32,387 nt of DNA, from the NCBI GenBank assembly GCA_028868995.1, contig JAGWTH010000043.1:1-32387 (forward strand), written 5' to 3'. This DNA comes from Burkholderiales bacterium. Its GTDB lineage: Bacteria; Pseudomonadota; Gammaproteobacteria; Burkholderiales; Burkholderiaceae_C. Shown piece after piece: positions 24,845 to 32,387 of the stretch. Made by a program: the position numbers and the translations under genes. The notes under the pieces are model-generated. The model searched no databases and had not been told where the DNA came from. It was given only the letters and a program-made list of their open reading frames with translations. Position 1 is the first letter of the stretch, and every line of letters begins with the position of its first letter.

Positions 24845-24879
24845 CCGGGAACGATCCAGGAACGCGCACCGGGGAGCAT
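24845..24879 (+). promoter_or_regulatory. SARP-type direct-repeat operator/promoter B
   Basis: CCGGGAAC (24845-24852) and CCAGGAAC (24856-24863) repeat with an 11-bp period, and GAGCAT (24874-24879) follows after exactly 10 nt. Seventeen of 19 bases of the repeat element match element A. It points toward the methyltransferase at 24937 and lies 27 bp upstream of the divergent regulator start. Confidence 0.68.
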
Positions 24880-24936
24880 CGCCGTCAGGTGCTTCCGGCG
24901 CCTGGTCTTCCATCCCGACTGCAAGGAGTATTGCCC

Positions 24937-25821
24937 ATGAACGCCGCGCAAACCGTATCGAATGTTGACCGGCCGCCGCCCCTGCCGGCCGCCGCGCCCG
25001 CCCGCAGCCCGAACCAGGCGCTCTGGGAAATGGGCGACTTCACCCGCATCGCATCCTCCATGCGCGCCAGCGGGGAGGCGCTCGTCCGGCGCCTGGACCT
25101 CGGCCCCGGGATGAAGGTGCTGGACCTCGGCTGCGGCGACGGCACGACGGCCCTGCCCGCGGCGCAGGCGGGCGCGCAGGTGCTGGGGGTCGACATCGCC
25201 CGCAACCTCGTCGCCGCCGGCCAGCGGCGCGCCCGGGAGGCCGGCCTGGAGTCCCGCTGCCGGTTCGTCGAGGGTGACGCCTGCGACCTCTCGGGCGTGG
25301 AGAACGCCAGCTTCGACCGGGTGGTGAGCATCTTCGGCGCCATGTTCGCCCCGAAGCCCTTCGACGTGGCCCGCGAGATGGTGCGCGTGACGAAACCCGG
25401 CGGGCGCATCCACATGGGCAACTGGATCCCCGGCGACCCGACGCTGGTGGCCCAGCTGCTGAAGATCAGCACGGCCTACGCGCCGCCGCCCCCGGCGGGT
25501 TTCGTCAGCCCGATGACCTGGGGCTTGGCCGACCACGTGCGGGAGCGTTTCGGCCAGGCCGGGATCCCCGCCGAGGCGGTCCGCTGCGAACCGGTCACGT
25601 GGGTCTTCGATCTCGCGGAATCCCCCGCCGCCTTCGTGGACCTGTTCCGCCGGTACTACGGGCCGACCATGAAGGCGTTCGAGGCGGCCGACGGCCAGGG
25701 GCGGGCCGAAACCTTGCGCGAGGAGCTGGTCGCCCTGTTCGAGGCGCAGAACGAGAGCCAGTATCCGGGCACCCTGGTGATCCCGGCGACCTTCCTGCTG
25801 GTGACGGTGGACGTGCACTGA
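24937..25821 (+). CDS. Class I SAM-dependent methyltransferase (UbiE/methyltransferase 11-like)
   Basis: This 294-residue cytoplasmic enzyme has SAM motif I VLDLGCGDGTT (61-71), motif II acidic loop VLGVDIARNLV (about 80-90), the DACDL segment and a post-motif FDRVVSIFGAMFAPKP, then MVRVTKPGGRIHMGNW. The N-terminus up to residue 25 is Pro/Ala-rich and probably disordered. AAGGAG (24923-24928) lies 8 nt before ATG 24937. The acceptor substrate is unknown. It is divergent from the SARP-like regulator, and the direct-repeat element B in the 118-bp gap makes it the likely main target of that regulator. A perfect GC hairpin follows its stop. Confidence 0.87.
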   Translation: MNAAQTVSNVDRPPPLPAAAPARSPNQALWEMGDFTRIASSMRASGEALVRRLDLGPGMKVLDLGCGDGTTALPAAQAGAQVLGVDIARNLVAAGQRRAREAGLESRCRFVEGDACDLSGVENASFDRVVSIFGAMFAPKPFDVAREMVRVTKPGGRIHMGNWIPGDPTLVAQLLKISTAYAPPPPAGFVSPMTWGLADHVRERFGQAGIPAEAVRCEPVTWVFDLAESPAAFVDLFRRYYGPTMKAFEAADGQGRAETLREELVALFEAQNESQYPGTLVIPATFLLVTVDVH

Positions 25822-25850
25822 CGCCGCCGCGCCGGATCCTCGCGGCGGCG
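25822..25850 (+). terminator. Hairpin after the methyltransferase gene
   Basis: CGCCGCCGCG (25822-25831) pairs perfectly with CGCGGCGGCG (25841-25850) around a 9-nt loop, starting immediately after the stop codon. No T-run follows, so it may be a Rho-dependent or mRNA-stabilising end. Confidence 0.55.
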
Positions 25851-26361
25851 GTGCGGCGACTGTTGCCGCGCCGGCACGCGCGGACCGTGCGCTCGTCGTC
25901 GTGCCGGCGCCGATGGTCGGACCGCCGGCCCGGTCTGCCCTCCCGATCGGGACCGCGGGTCCCGGATCCGGGGTGCGGCCCGGCGATCGACGGTCGCGGA
26001 TGGCCGCTCAGCGGCAGGGCAAACCCGAGCCCTTCCGACTTTGTTCGCACCTAGGGTTAATTCTTAGAAGTCCCTTACATGATGTTACCTATCCAGACGG
26101 ATTTGGTTACATTTTGCCCGTCCGTTGGGACCCCGCGTCCGCCCTCGATCGGGTTGGTGGCAGGGGAGAAATAAAGAGCAGTCCAGGCGCAGTTCCCCCG
26201 CCTGTCCTGGCAGCCCGGCTGCCGGGACAGGCGAGGCTGTGCCACCGCGCAGCCAGGCGAAGGTGGGCAGGGTTCGACGGCCAAGGAAGTGAGGGCGCGC
26301 TTGCGTCCTCCGGGGACTGAGGTCCCGTGTCGTTGAACCGCAACCGAGCCATCGCCTGAAC
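25851..26361. other. Non-coding region with AT-rich island and structured leader
   Basis: No credible gene is seen in this 511-nt stretch. 25948-25964 is a small perfect hairpin (7-bp arms around GCG). 26038-26118 is markedly AT-richer than anything else in the window and is the likely promoter of the DUF11 genes, though I cannot assign -35/-10 boxes. It holds three TTACMT repeats (26075, 26085 and 26107). 26130-26361 would be a long 5' leader with several hairpins: 26199-26233, GGCTG.../...CAGCC just after it, and GGGAC-TGAG-GTCCC at 26313-26326. Confidence 0.6.
26199..26233 (+). ncRNA. Strong hairpin in the putative 5' leader of the DUF11 genes
   Basis: A 16-bp stem pairs 26199-26214 with 26218-26233, interrupted only by one G-T wobble (T26208), around a 3-nt loop. 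It is preceded by CCCCC and followed by a second hairpin rather than a T-run, so a leader structure is more likely than a plain terminator. I do not recognise it as any riboswitch class. Confidence 0.45.
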
Positions 26362-26862
26362 ATGAAAGCCTTGCTCAAACCCTGCCTGCTGGCCGCCGGA
26401 CTGGTGCTGGCCCAGCTGGCCGCCGCCCAGACCCCCGTGGTGAGCTCGACGCTCGCCGCCAGCCGCGTGGAGACCGTCGCCGGCAAGGAAGTGCTCACGC
26501 GCGCCGACAGCGGCAAGCCGGGGGACCTCGTCGAGTACAGCGGCACCTACCGCAACGCCGGCAGCAAGCCGGTGGACAAGCTGCTGGCCACCGTTCCCGT
26601 GCCTACGGGGACGACCTTCGTGGCGGGCAGCGCGACTCCCGCGCGGGCGCAGGCCTCCACCGACGGCGCGCATTTCGCGCCCATGCCCCTGATGCGCAGC
26701 GTGCGCCAGGCCGACGGCAGCTTCCGCCAGGAGCCCGTGCCCCTGTCCGAATACCGCTACCTGCGCTGGGAGCTCGGCACGCTCGCCGGCGGCGCCGACG
26801 CGGTCGTGAAGCTGCGCGTGCAGATCGATTCCACGGCCACCACGGCCTCCGCGAAGCCCTGA
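26362..26862 (+). CDS. Small secreted DUF11-like domain protein
   Basis: This 166-residue protein has a signal peptide (MKALLKPCLLAAGLVLAQLAAAQ, cleavage near residue 22). A single domain resembling the conserved-repeat DUF11 type follows: GDLVEYSGTYRNAGSKPVDKLLATVPVPTGTTFVAGSATPARAQASTDG, then YRYLRWELGTLAGGADAVVKLRVQI. DUF11 domains are Ig-like modules of bacterial envelope proteins. No anchor or sorting signal is visible. ATG 26362 has only a weak ribosome site. It is the first gene of a three-gene set of related proteins and may be a soluble accessory subunit to the two large ones. The role is unknown. Confidence 0.78.
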   Translation: MKALLKPCLLAAGLVLAQLAAAQTPVVSSTLAASRVETVAGKEVLTRADSGKPGDLVEYSGTYRNAGSKPVDKLLATVPVPTGTTFVAGSATPARAQASTDGAHFAPMPLMRSVRQADGSFRQEPVPLSEYRYLRWELGTLAGGADAVVKLRVQIDSTATTASAKP

Positions 26863-26899
26863 GCGGCCCCACGCGACTGACAGAGAAAGAGGGACTCCC

Positions 26900-29560
26900 A
26901 TGAACACCGCGTACCCGAACCCGCTTCGCTCGACGCCCTGGCAAATCCTGGCCCGCGGCATCGCCGGCCTTTTCGTCGCCCTGCTGCTGGCGGTGTGGTT
27001 CACCGCACCGGCCCATGCGGCGCCGCCGCCCGCCGGCACCTCCATCAGCAACCAGGCCTCGGCCACCTATTCCGACGGCTCCGGTGTCTCGCGCACCGTC
27101 ACCTCCAACCTGGTGCAGACCACGGTGACGCAGGTGTACAGCCTGACGCTGGCCGCCAACGGCGCGCAGAACGCGACGCCGGGCAGCGTCGTGTACTACC
27201 CGCACACGCTGACCAACACCGGCAACGGCACGGACACGTTCAACCTGACGGCCGTGAGCGGCGCCACCGCCTTCACGATGACGAACGTGCAGATCTACCT
27301 CGACAACGGCAGCGGCCAGCCCACCGGCTCGCCGATCACGTCGACCGGCGCGCTCGCCTCGGGGGCCAGCTTCAAGTTCATCGTGACGGGCACCGTGCCC
27401 GCCACGGCGACCTCGGGCCAGACCAACGCGATCACGGTGACCGGCACCAGCACGGGTGACAACACCAAGACGGCCACCAACACCGACACGACCACCGTCA
27501 CCAGCAATGCGGTGATCACGCTGACCAAGGCCATCAGCGCCGGCTCGGGCGCCCAGGGTTCCGGTCCCTACACCTACACCCTGACCTACACCAACACCGG
27601 CAACAGCGCCGCCACCTCCGTGGCCATCAGCGACGTGGTGCCGACCGGCATGACCTACGTCGGCGGTTCCGCGCGCTGGAGCGTGACCGGCAGCACCGCC
27701 CTCAGCGACACGGGCGGCTCCGTCGGCTCGGCGCCGAACACGCTGACGTCCTCCTACACGGGCGGCACCAAGACCTTCCTCGCGACGATCGCCAACGTGG
27801 CGGCGGGCCAGTCGGGCACCATCAGCTTCCAGGTGAACGTGAATGCCGGCGTGGCCCCGGGCACCATCAACAACACCGCCACCCTGTCCTACAACAACGG
27901 CACGGGCACGGTGACCGGCAGCTCCAACACGGTGCCCTTCACCGTGACCCAGACCGCCGGCGTGACGCTGACCGGCGCCACCGTGGCCGGCCCGGCCGCG
28001 GCCGGCAGCACGGTGAACTTCACCAACGTGGTGACCAACACCGGCAACGGCACCGACACGTTCAACATCAGCTTCGCCGCGACCAACACCTTCCCGGCGG
28101 GCACGACCTTCCAGCTGTTCAAGAGCGACGGCACCACGCCCCTGGTGGACACCAACGGCGACGGCACCGTCGACACCGGCCCGCTGGCCGCCGGCGCCAC
28201 CTACAACGTGATCGTCAAGGCCACGCTGCCGCCCAGCGCGAGCGGGGCCGGTCCCTTCGCGATCAACAAGACCGCCACCTCGGTCCTGGACAACACGAAG
28301 ACCGCGACCGCGACCGACCAGCTGACGGCGATCACCGCCGCCGCGGTGGACCTGAGCAACAACACGGCCACCGGCCCCGGCGCGGGCGCGGGCCCGGAAG
28401 CCAGCGCGCAGGTGACCAACAGCACCAACCCGGGCACGACCACCACCTTCACCCTGGTGACGAAGAACACCGGCCCCTCGCCGGACAGCTACGACCTGGC
28501 GGTGAGCAACACCAGCAGCTTCCCCGGTTCGCTGCCTTCCGGCTGGTCCGTGACCTTCAAGGCCGACGGCGGCGGCGGCAGCTGCGCCACCACCGGCGCC
28601 ACCATCACCAACACGGGCACCGTGGCGGCCGGCGCCACGGCGACGGTCTGCGCGGTCGTGACCGTGCCGGCCGGCTACGCGGCGGGCACCGTGGACGTCT
28701 ACTTCCGCGCCCTGTCGCCGACCTCGGCGGCGGTCGACCGGCTGCACGACGCCGTCACGGTCAACGCCGTGCGCTCGATCAGCCTCACGCCCAACGGCAC
28801 CGGCCAGACCTACCCCGGCGGCTCCTACGTCTACACCCACACGCTGACCAACAACGGCAACGTGACGGAAGGCGGCACCACGACGGTCTTCAGCACGCTG
28901 ACCCCGACCCAGGCCAACAACGGCTCCGGCTGGACCTCGACGCTCTACTACGACACCAATGCCAACGGGGTGCTGGACGCCGCCGACACGCTGGTCACCG
29001 GCTCGCTGAACGCCGTGCTGCCCGCCGGCGGCCTGGCCCCGGGCGCCGCGGTCACGATCTTCGAGAAGGTGATCGCCCCCAGCGGCGCCGTGGCCGGCAC
29101 GGTCAACACGACCACCGTCACGATCACCACCACCAACGGCACCTACACGAGCACCGTGCCGGCGCCGGCGGTGGCCACCGACAGCACCACGGTGATCGCC
29201 GGCAACCTGACCCTGGTGAAGGAGCAGTCGCTGGACGCCTCGTGCAGCGGCACGGCCGGCACCTGGACCCAGGCCAACCTGAGCGCGCAGCCGGGCCAGT
29301 GCGTGATGTACCGCATCACGGTGACCAACGTCGGCGCGGCTGACGCCACCGGCGTGGTCGTGTCCGACGCGACGCCCAGCTACACCACGGTCAGCACCGC
29401 GGCCGCCACGGCGGCCCCGGGCCAGGTCACCGGTCCCGCCGTCGGCGCGGCCGGCACGATCACGGCCTACATCGGCACGGGTGCCACGACCAGCGCGGGC
29501 GGCACCCTCGCCGCCGGCGCCTCGGCCGTCATCACCTTCGGCGTGAAGATCACGCCGTAA
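26900..29560 (+). CDS. Large secreted DUF11 repeat protein
   Basis: This 886-residue protein has an N-terminal hydrophobic signal (about residues 16-38, ending TAPAHA). The rest is built of Ig-like DUF11 modules rich in Thr, Gly, Ala, Asn and Val, almost without Cys. Repeated units are visible: HTLTNTGNGTDTFNLT (about 105) and NVVTNTGNGTDTFNIS (about 377), with further versions YTLTYTNTGNSAATS, FTLVTKNTGPSPDSYDL, YTHTLTNNGNVTEGG and YRITVTNVGAADATG. It ends VITFGVKITP without an LPXTG, PEP-CTERM or beta-barrel anchor, so it may be released or held by a partner. GAGGGA precedes ATG 26900, 37 nt after the small DUF11 gene. Its first module is paralogous to that of the next protein. Confidence 0.85.
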   Translation: MNTAYPNPLRSTPWQILARGIAGLFVALLLAVWFTAPAHAAPPPAGTSISNQASATYSDGSGVSRTVTSNLVQTTVTQVYSLTLAANGAQNATPGSVVYYPHTLTNTGNGTDTFNLTAVSGATAFTMTNVQIYLDNGSGQPTGSPITSTGALASGASFKFIVTGTVPATATSGQTNAITVTGTSTGDNTKTATNTDTTTVTSNAVITLTKAISAGSGAQGSGPYTYTLTYTNTGNSAATSVAISDVVPTGMTYVGGSARWSVTGSTALSDTGGSVGSAPNTLTSSYTGGTKTFLATIANVAAGQSGTISFQVNVNAGVAPGTINNTATLSYNNGTGTVTGSSNTVPFTVTQTAGVTLTGATVAGPAAAGSTVNFTNVVTNTGNGTDTFNISFAATNTFPAGTTFQLFKSDGTTPLVDTNGDGTVDTGPLAAGATYNVIVKATLPPSASGAGPFAINKTATSVLDNTKTATATDQLTAITAAAVDLSNNTATGPGAGAGPEASAQVTNSTNPGTTTTFTLVTKNTGPSPDSYDLAVSNTSSFPGSLPSGWSVTFKADGGGGSCATTGATITNTGTVAAGATATVCAVVTVPAGYAAGTVDVYFRALSPTSAAVDRLHDAVTVNAVRSISLTPNGTGQTYPGGSYVYTHTLTNNGNVTEGGTTTVFSTLTPTQANNGSGWTSTLYYDTNANGVLDAADTLVTGSLNAVLPAGGLAPGAAVTIFEKVIAPSGAVAGTVNTTTVTITTTNGTYTSTVPAPAVATDSTTVIAGNLTLVKEQSLDASCSGTAGTWTQANLSAQPGQCVMYRITVTNVGAADATGVVVSDATPSYTTVSTAAATAAPGQVTGPAVGAAGTITAYIGTGATTSAGGTLAAGASAVITFGVKITP

Positions 29561-29612
29561 GGGACGATTCGAGCGCCCGTGGGGGGAGGAAGGTGAGGAG
29601 CCTCGCCCCCCC

Positions 29613-29648
29613 GTTTGCGGCAGGGCGCCAGGGTGCCCTGCCGCAAGC
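29613..29648 (+). terminator. Strong intercistronic hairpin between the two large DUF11 genes
   Basis: TTGCGGCAGGGC (29615-29626) pairs perfectly with GCCCTGCCGCAA (29635-29646), extended by G29613-C29648 and a wobble. No T-run follows. It could act as a partial terminator, attenuator or mRNA-processing barrier that sets the ratio of the two proteins. Confidence 0.55.
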
Positions 29649-29693
29649 GCCTGAGCGCGCCCCCGCAACGCCCTCCGGCCCGCAACCCTCGCC

Positions 29694-32387
29694 ATGAACG
29701 CCTGGCCCCTGCTCCGGAAGCTGCTGGCCTGGGGCCTGCTGCTGGCGTGCGCCGCCGTCCAGGCCGCCCCGGTGGCCGGCACGGTCATCAGCAACACCGC
29801 GCAGGCCAGCTATGTCGACACGGTCTCCGGCACGTCGACCCGCATCAGCTCCAACACGGTCAACACCCGGGTCCTGCCGGTGGAGGCGCTCACGCTGACC
29901 GCGAACCAGTCGGTGCTGGTCGCCGCCGGCGCGCCCTTCACCCTCGGCCACACGCTGACCAACACGGGCAACGCCGACACCCACTACAGCCTGGCCGCCA
30001 GCGTCGTGGCCGGCGGGGGGTTCGCGCCGCTCGGTGTCCAGGTCGTTCAGGACCTCAACGGGAACGGCCGCGTCGACACCGGCGAACCCGTGATCGGCGC
30101 GGCGGGCGTCGACGTGCCGGTCGGTGGCCGCGTCGACCTGTTGCTCACCGGCCTGGTGCCCGCGAGCGCTTCCGCCGGCCAGACCGCGCAAGTCGTGCTG
30201 ACCGCGACCAGCGGAACGCAGGGCGCGCGGGCAGCCGACACCGACACGTTCGCCGTCACGAGTGGCGCCGCCGTGCAAGTGACGCTGTCCGCCTCGGCCG
30301 CGTCGGCTGCGCCCTCCGCACTGGTGGACTGGACCGCGACCGCCGTCAACACCGGCAATGCCGACGCCGCGGCCGCCGGTATCACGGTGGACGGCGCCGC
30401 CAGCACCGGCTTCGTGCTGCGCGTGCCGGTGGCGACGAACGCCACGTTCGTCAGCGCATCGCCTTCGAGCAACGTCGGCGCCAGGACGCTGTACCACCTG
30501 AGCGGGGCGGCCTCGGGCAGCTACGTGAGCGCGCTGCCCGCCGGTGCCGCGGTGGACGCGGTGGCCTGGGCGCTGTCGGGCCTGCCGGCCGGCGGCACCC
30601 TCCAGGGCCAGTTCCGCATCCAGGTGAATGCCAACGCGGCCGGGACGATCTCGCAGACCGCCTATGCCGACTGGCTCGACGCGGGCACGGTCCGCCTCAC
30701 GCCGGGCAACACCGTGACCCTGCCGCTGCCGGCGCGCGCGCCCCAGATCAGCTTTTTCGACGGCGCCGGCTACGCCAACGCGATCGAGGTGACTCCGCCC
30801 GACAACCCCCTGTTCGTGCAGGTCGACGCTGCGCTGTGCAATGCCGATCCAACGCGCATCGACACCGTCACCATCCACCTGTTCAGCCGGCTCACCGGGG
30901 ACACGGAGGATTTCACCGGCGTGGAAACCGGCCCCAACTCAGGCCTCTTCCGCATCCAGCCCAGCGTGCCGACGGCCAATGCGGCCACCCACGTCGTGGC
31001 GCAGGCCGACGGGATCATGGAGGTCCTGCGCAACGACGTGGTGACGGCCAGCATCGCCTCCTGCGCCGGCGGCGTCGCCACTGCGACCACCACGCTGCTG
31101 GTGGACCCCAGCGGCGTCGTCTACGAAAGCCGCAGCAACCAGCCGGTGGCCGGCGCCACCGTGGACCTGATCGATGTCACGGGCGGGGGCAACGGCGGCC
31201 ATCCGGGCGAGCTGGCCGCCGTGTTAGCCCTGGACGGCACCACGCCGGCGCCCGCGTCCGTGGTGACGGCGGCCGACGGCAGCTACTCCTTCCCGCTGGT
31301 GAAGGCCAGCACCTACCAGCTGCGGGTGACACCCCCGCGCGGCTTCGCCTTCCCGTCGAAGCTGCCGCCGGCCCTGCAGCCGGGCGGCCGCCTGGTGGAT
31401 GCGCAGGCTTCCTACGGCAGCACCTTCGCCGTCGCCACCGGGCCGGAGCGCTTCGACGTGCCGCTGGACACCGGCGACGACGCCGGTCTGTTCGTGCAGA
31501 AGGTCGCGAACAAGGGCACGGCGGAAGTGGGCGATTTCGTCGACTACACGGTGACCGTGAAGAACGTGATGGGCCTGCCGCTGCCTGGCGTGCAGGTGCA
31601 GGACCGCCTGCCCGCCGGCTTCGCCTACGTGCGCGGCAGCGCCCGCCTCGGCGGCGCCGCGGTGGCCGACCCGGCGGGCGGCACCGGTCCCCAGCTCACG
31701 TTCACCGCGGGCACGCTCGCCGCCGGGGCGCAGGCGGTTCTGCGCTACCGCGTGCGCGTGGGCGCCGGCAGCCTGGGCGGCGACGGCGTGAACACGGCGC
31801 AGGCTTCCGCCAGCGGCATCGTCTCCAACCGCGCGAGCGCGAAGGTGCAGGTGCTGGGCGGAGTGTTCGCGAGCGACGCCTACCTGGTGGGCAAGGTGTT
31901 CGCGGACTGCCGGCGCGAGGGCGTCCAGTCCGGCGGTTCCCCCGGCATCCCCGGCGTGCGCATCTACCTGGAGGACGGCACCTACGCGGTGACCGACGAG
32001 GAAGGCAAGTACAGCCTCTACGGCCTGTCGCCGCGCACGCACGTCGCCAAGCTCGATCCGACCACGCTGCCGGCCGGCGCCGTGCCCGAGGTCCTGAACC
32101 ACCGCAACGCCGGCGACGCCGGCAGCGTCTTCGTGGACCTGAAGAACGGCGAGCTGCACCAGGCCGACTTCGCCGTCGCCGGCTGCGGCGAGGACCTGCG
32201 CGCGCAGATCGCCGCCCGCCGCCGGGCGCTGCACAGCCCGACCGAGATGGCGCAGGCCGCGGGCGTCGTGCTGTCCGCGACGCCGCAGTCGGGCGGCACC
32301 GATGCGCGCACGCTGCCGGCCAGCGGCGCCCTGGGCCTGCCGGGGACGCAGCCCGGCCAGGCTGCCGGCGCCGCCACCGGCGCACCG
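29694..32387 (+). CDS. Large secreted DUF11/SdrD-B-like modular protein (3' end beyond window)
   Basis: 898 codons are open to the window edge with no stop. The signal peptide is MNAWPLLRKLLAWGLLLACAAVQA. The first module, ISNTAQASYVDTVSG...HTLTNTGNADTHYSL, is paralogous to the start of the 886-aa protein. A conserved block SFFDGAGYANAIEVTPPDNPLFVQVDAALCNAD follows (about 352-384). Then come a carboxypeptidase-regulatory-like module (LVDPSGVVYESRSNQPVAGATVDLIDV, about 471-497), a classic DUF11 module (VANKGTAEVGDFVDYTVTVKNVMGLPLPGVQVQDRLPAGFAYVRGSARL, about 605-653) and an SdrD-B/prealbumin-like module (GVRIYLEDGTYAVTDEEGKYSLYGLSP). An Ala/Gly/Pro-rich linker starts near 860. Related proteins often continue into an outer-membrane anchoring or OmpA-like end, which cannot be seen here. 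No clear ribosome site precedes ATG 29694. Confidence 0.83.
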   Translation, partial: MNAWPLLRKLLAWGLLLACAAVQAAPVAGTVISNTAQASYVDTVSGTSTRISSNTVNTRVLPVEALTLTANQSVLVAAGAPFTLGHTLTNTGNADTHYSLAASVVAGGGFAPLGVQVVQDLNGNGRVDTGEPVIGAAGVDVPVGGRVDLLLTGLVPASASAGQTAQVVLTATSGTQGARAADTDTFAVTSGAAVQVTLSASAASAAPSALVDWTATAVNTGNADAAAAGITVDGAASTGFVLRVPVATNATFVSASPSSNVGARTLYHLSGAASGSYVSALPAGAAVDAVAWALSGLPAGGTLQGQFRIQVNANAAGTISQTAYADWLDAGTVRLTPGNTVTLPLPARAPQISFFDGAGYANAIEVTPPDNPLFVQVDAALCNADPTRIDTVTIHLFSRLTGDTEDFTGVETGPNSGLFRIQPSVPTANAATHVVAQADGIMEVLRNDVVTASIASCAGGVATATTTLLVDPSGVVYESRSNQPVAGATVDLIDVTGGGNGGHPGELAAVLALDGTTPAPASVVTAADGSYSFPLVKASTYQLRVTPPRGFAFPSKLPPALQPGGRLVDAQASYGSTFAVATGPERFDVPLDTGDDAGLFVQKVANKGTAEVGDFVDYTVTVKNVMGLPLPGVQVQDRLPAGFAYVRGSARLGGAAVADPAGGTGPQLTFTAGTLAAGAQAVLRYRVRVGAGSLGGDGVNTAQASASGIVSNRASAKVQVLGGVFASDAYLVGKVFADCRREGVQSGGSPGIPGVRIYLEDGTYAVTDEEGKYSLYGLSPRTHVAKLDPTTLPAGAVPEVLNHRNAGDAGSVFVDLKNGELHQADFAVAGCGEDLRAQIAARRRALHSPTEMAQAAGVVLSATPQSGGTDARTLPASGALGLPGTQPGQAAGAATGAP

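Noticed and set aside
26104..26117. Sigma-54-like promoter (TGG...TTTTGC) in the AT-rich island
   Set aside because: The GG and GC pairs are 11 bases apart instead of 12, and the CAC part of the -24 element is missing.
26603..29797. 1064-codon open frame on the minus strand opposite the DUF11 gene
   Set aside because: It is Gly/His/Arg/Val-rich shadow sequence; the plus strand carries a signal peptide and repeated DUF11 modules.

Overview
The window is about 32 kb of very GC-rich, densely packed bacterial DNA. An orphan Bug-type periplasmic receptor, a PcaR-type IclR regulator with pcaIJF, a SorAB sulfite dehydrogenase, a DUF1841 protein and large DUF11 surface proteins point to a betaproteobacterium of the Burkholderiales, most like Comamonadaceae (Ramlibacter/Variovorax/Hydrogenophaga type). 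This placement is inferred from gene content, not from a search. Layout: (1) 1-131 is the 3' end of a group II intron (domains V and VI), whose tail supplies the last codons and stop of a DUF1841 gene on the opposite strand. (2) 661-2329 is a two-gene unit of a DapA-superfamily lyase and an RraA-like aldolase-fold protein. (3) 2342-5801 is an IclR/PcaR regulator divergent from pcaI-pcaJ-pcaF, with a three-half-site operator between them. (4) 5967-11162 holds two beta-hydroxyacid dehydrogenases around a Bug receptor, then maleylacetate reductase and a beta-lactamase-fold serine hydrolase. (5) 11300-13179 encodes envelope proteins: an SGNH/GDSL lipoprotein and an OmpW-family porin. (6) 13255-16110 is sorAB, divergent from an ECF sigma factor and its membrane partner. 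(7) 16126-21333 is a flavoprotein aromatic hydroxylase and LysR regulator, divergent from hydroxyquinol-type intradiol dioxygenase, a Dabb-domain protein and an amidohydrolase. (8) 21365-25821 is a small unknown protein, a 1058-residue SARP-like (BTAD plus AAA ATPase) regulator and a divergent methyltransferase. (9) 25822-26361 is non-coding and structured; it leads into three DUF11-type secreted proteins, the last of which runs off the window. How the genes fit together: aromatic hydroxylase to hydroxyquinol, intradiol cleavage to maleylacetate, maleylacetate reductase to 3-oxoadipate, PcaIJ to 3-oxoadipyl-CoA and PcaF to succinyl-CoA plus acetyl-CoA would make a complete lower aromatic pathway, scattered over three clusters in this window. 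No protocatechuate or catechol upper branch (pcaHGBCD, catABC) is present here. The most novel signal is a pair of near-identical 19-bp elements (8-mer direct repeats at 11-bp spacing), each followed 10 nt later by GAGSAT. One lies upstream of the small protein and one upstream of the methyltransferase, on either side of the SARP-like regulator gene. I read this as a self-contained regulon with SARP-style operators. No tRNA, rRNA or CRISPR array was seen.
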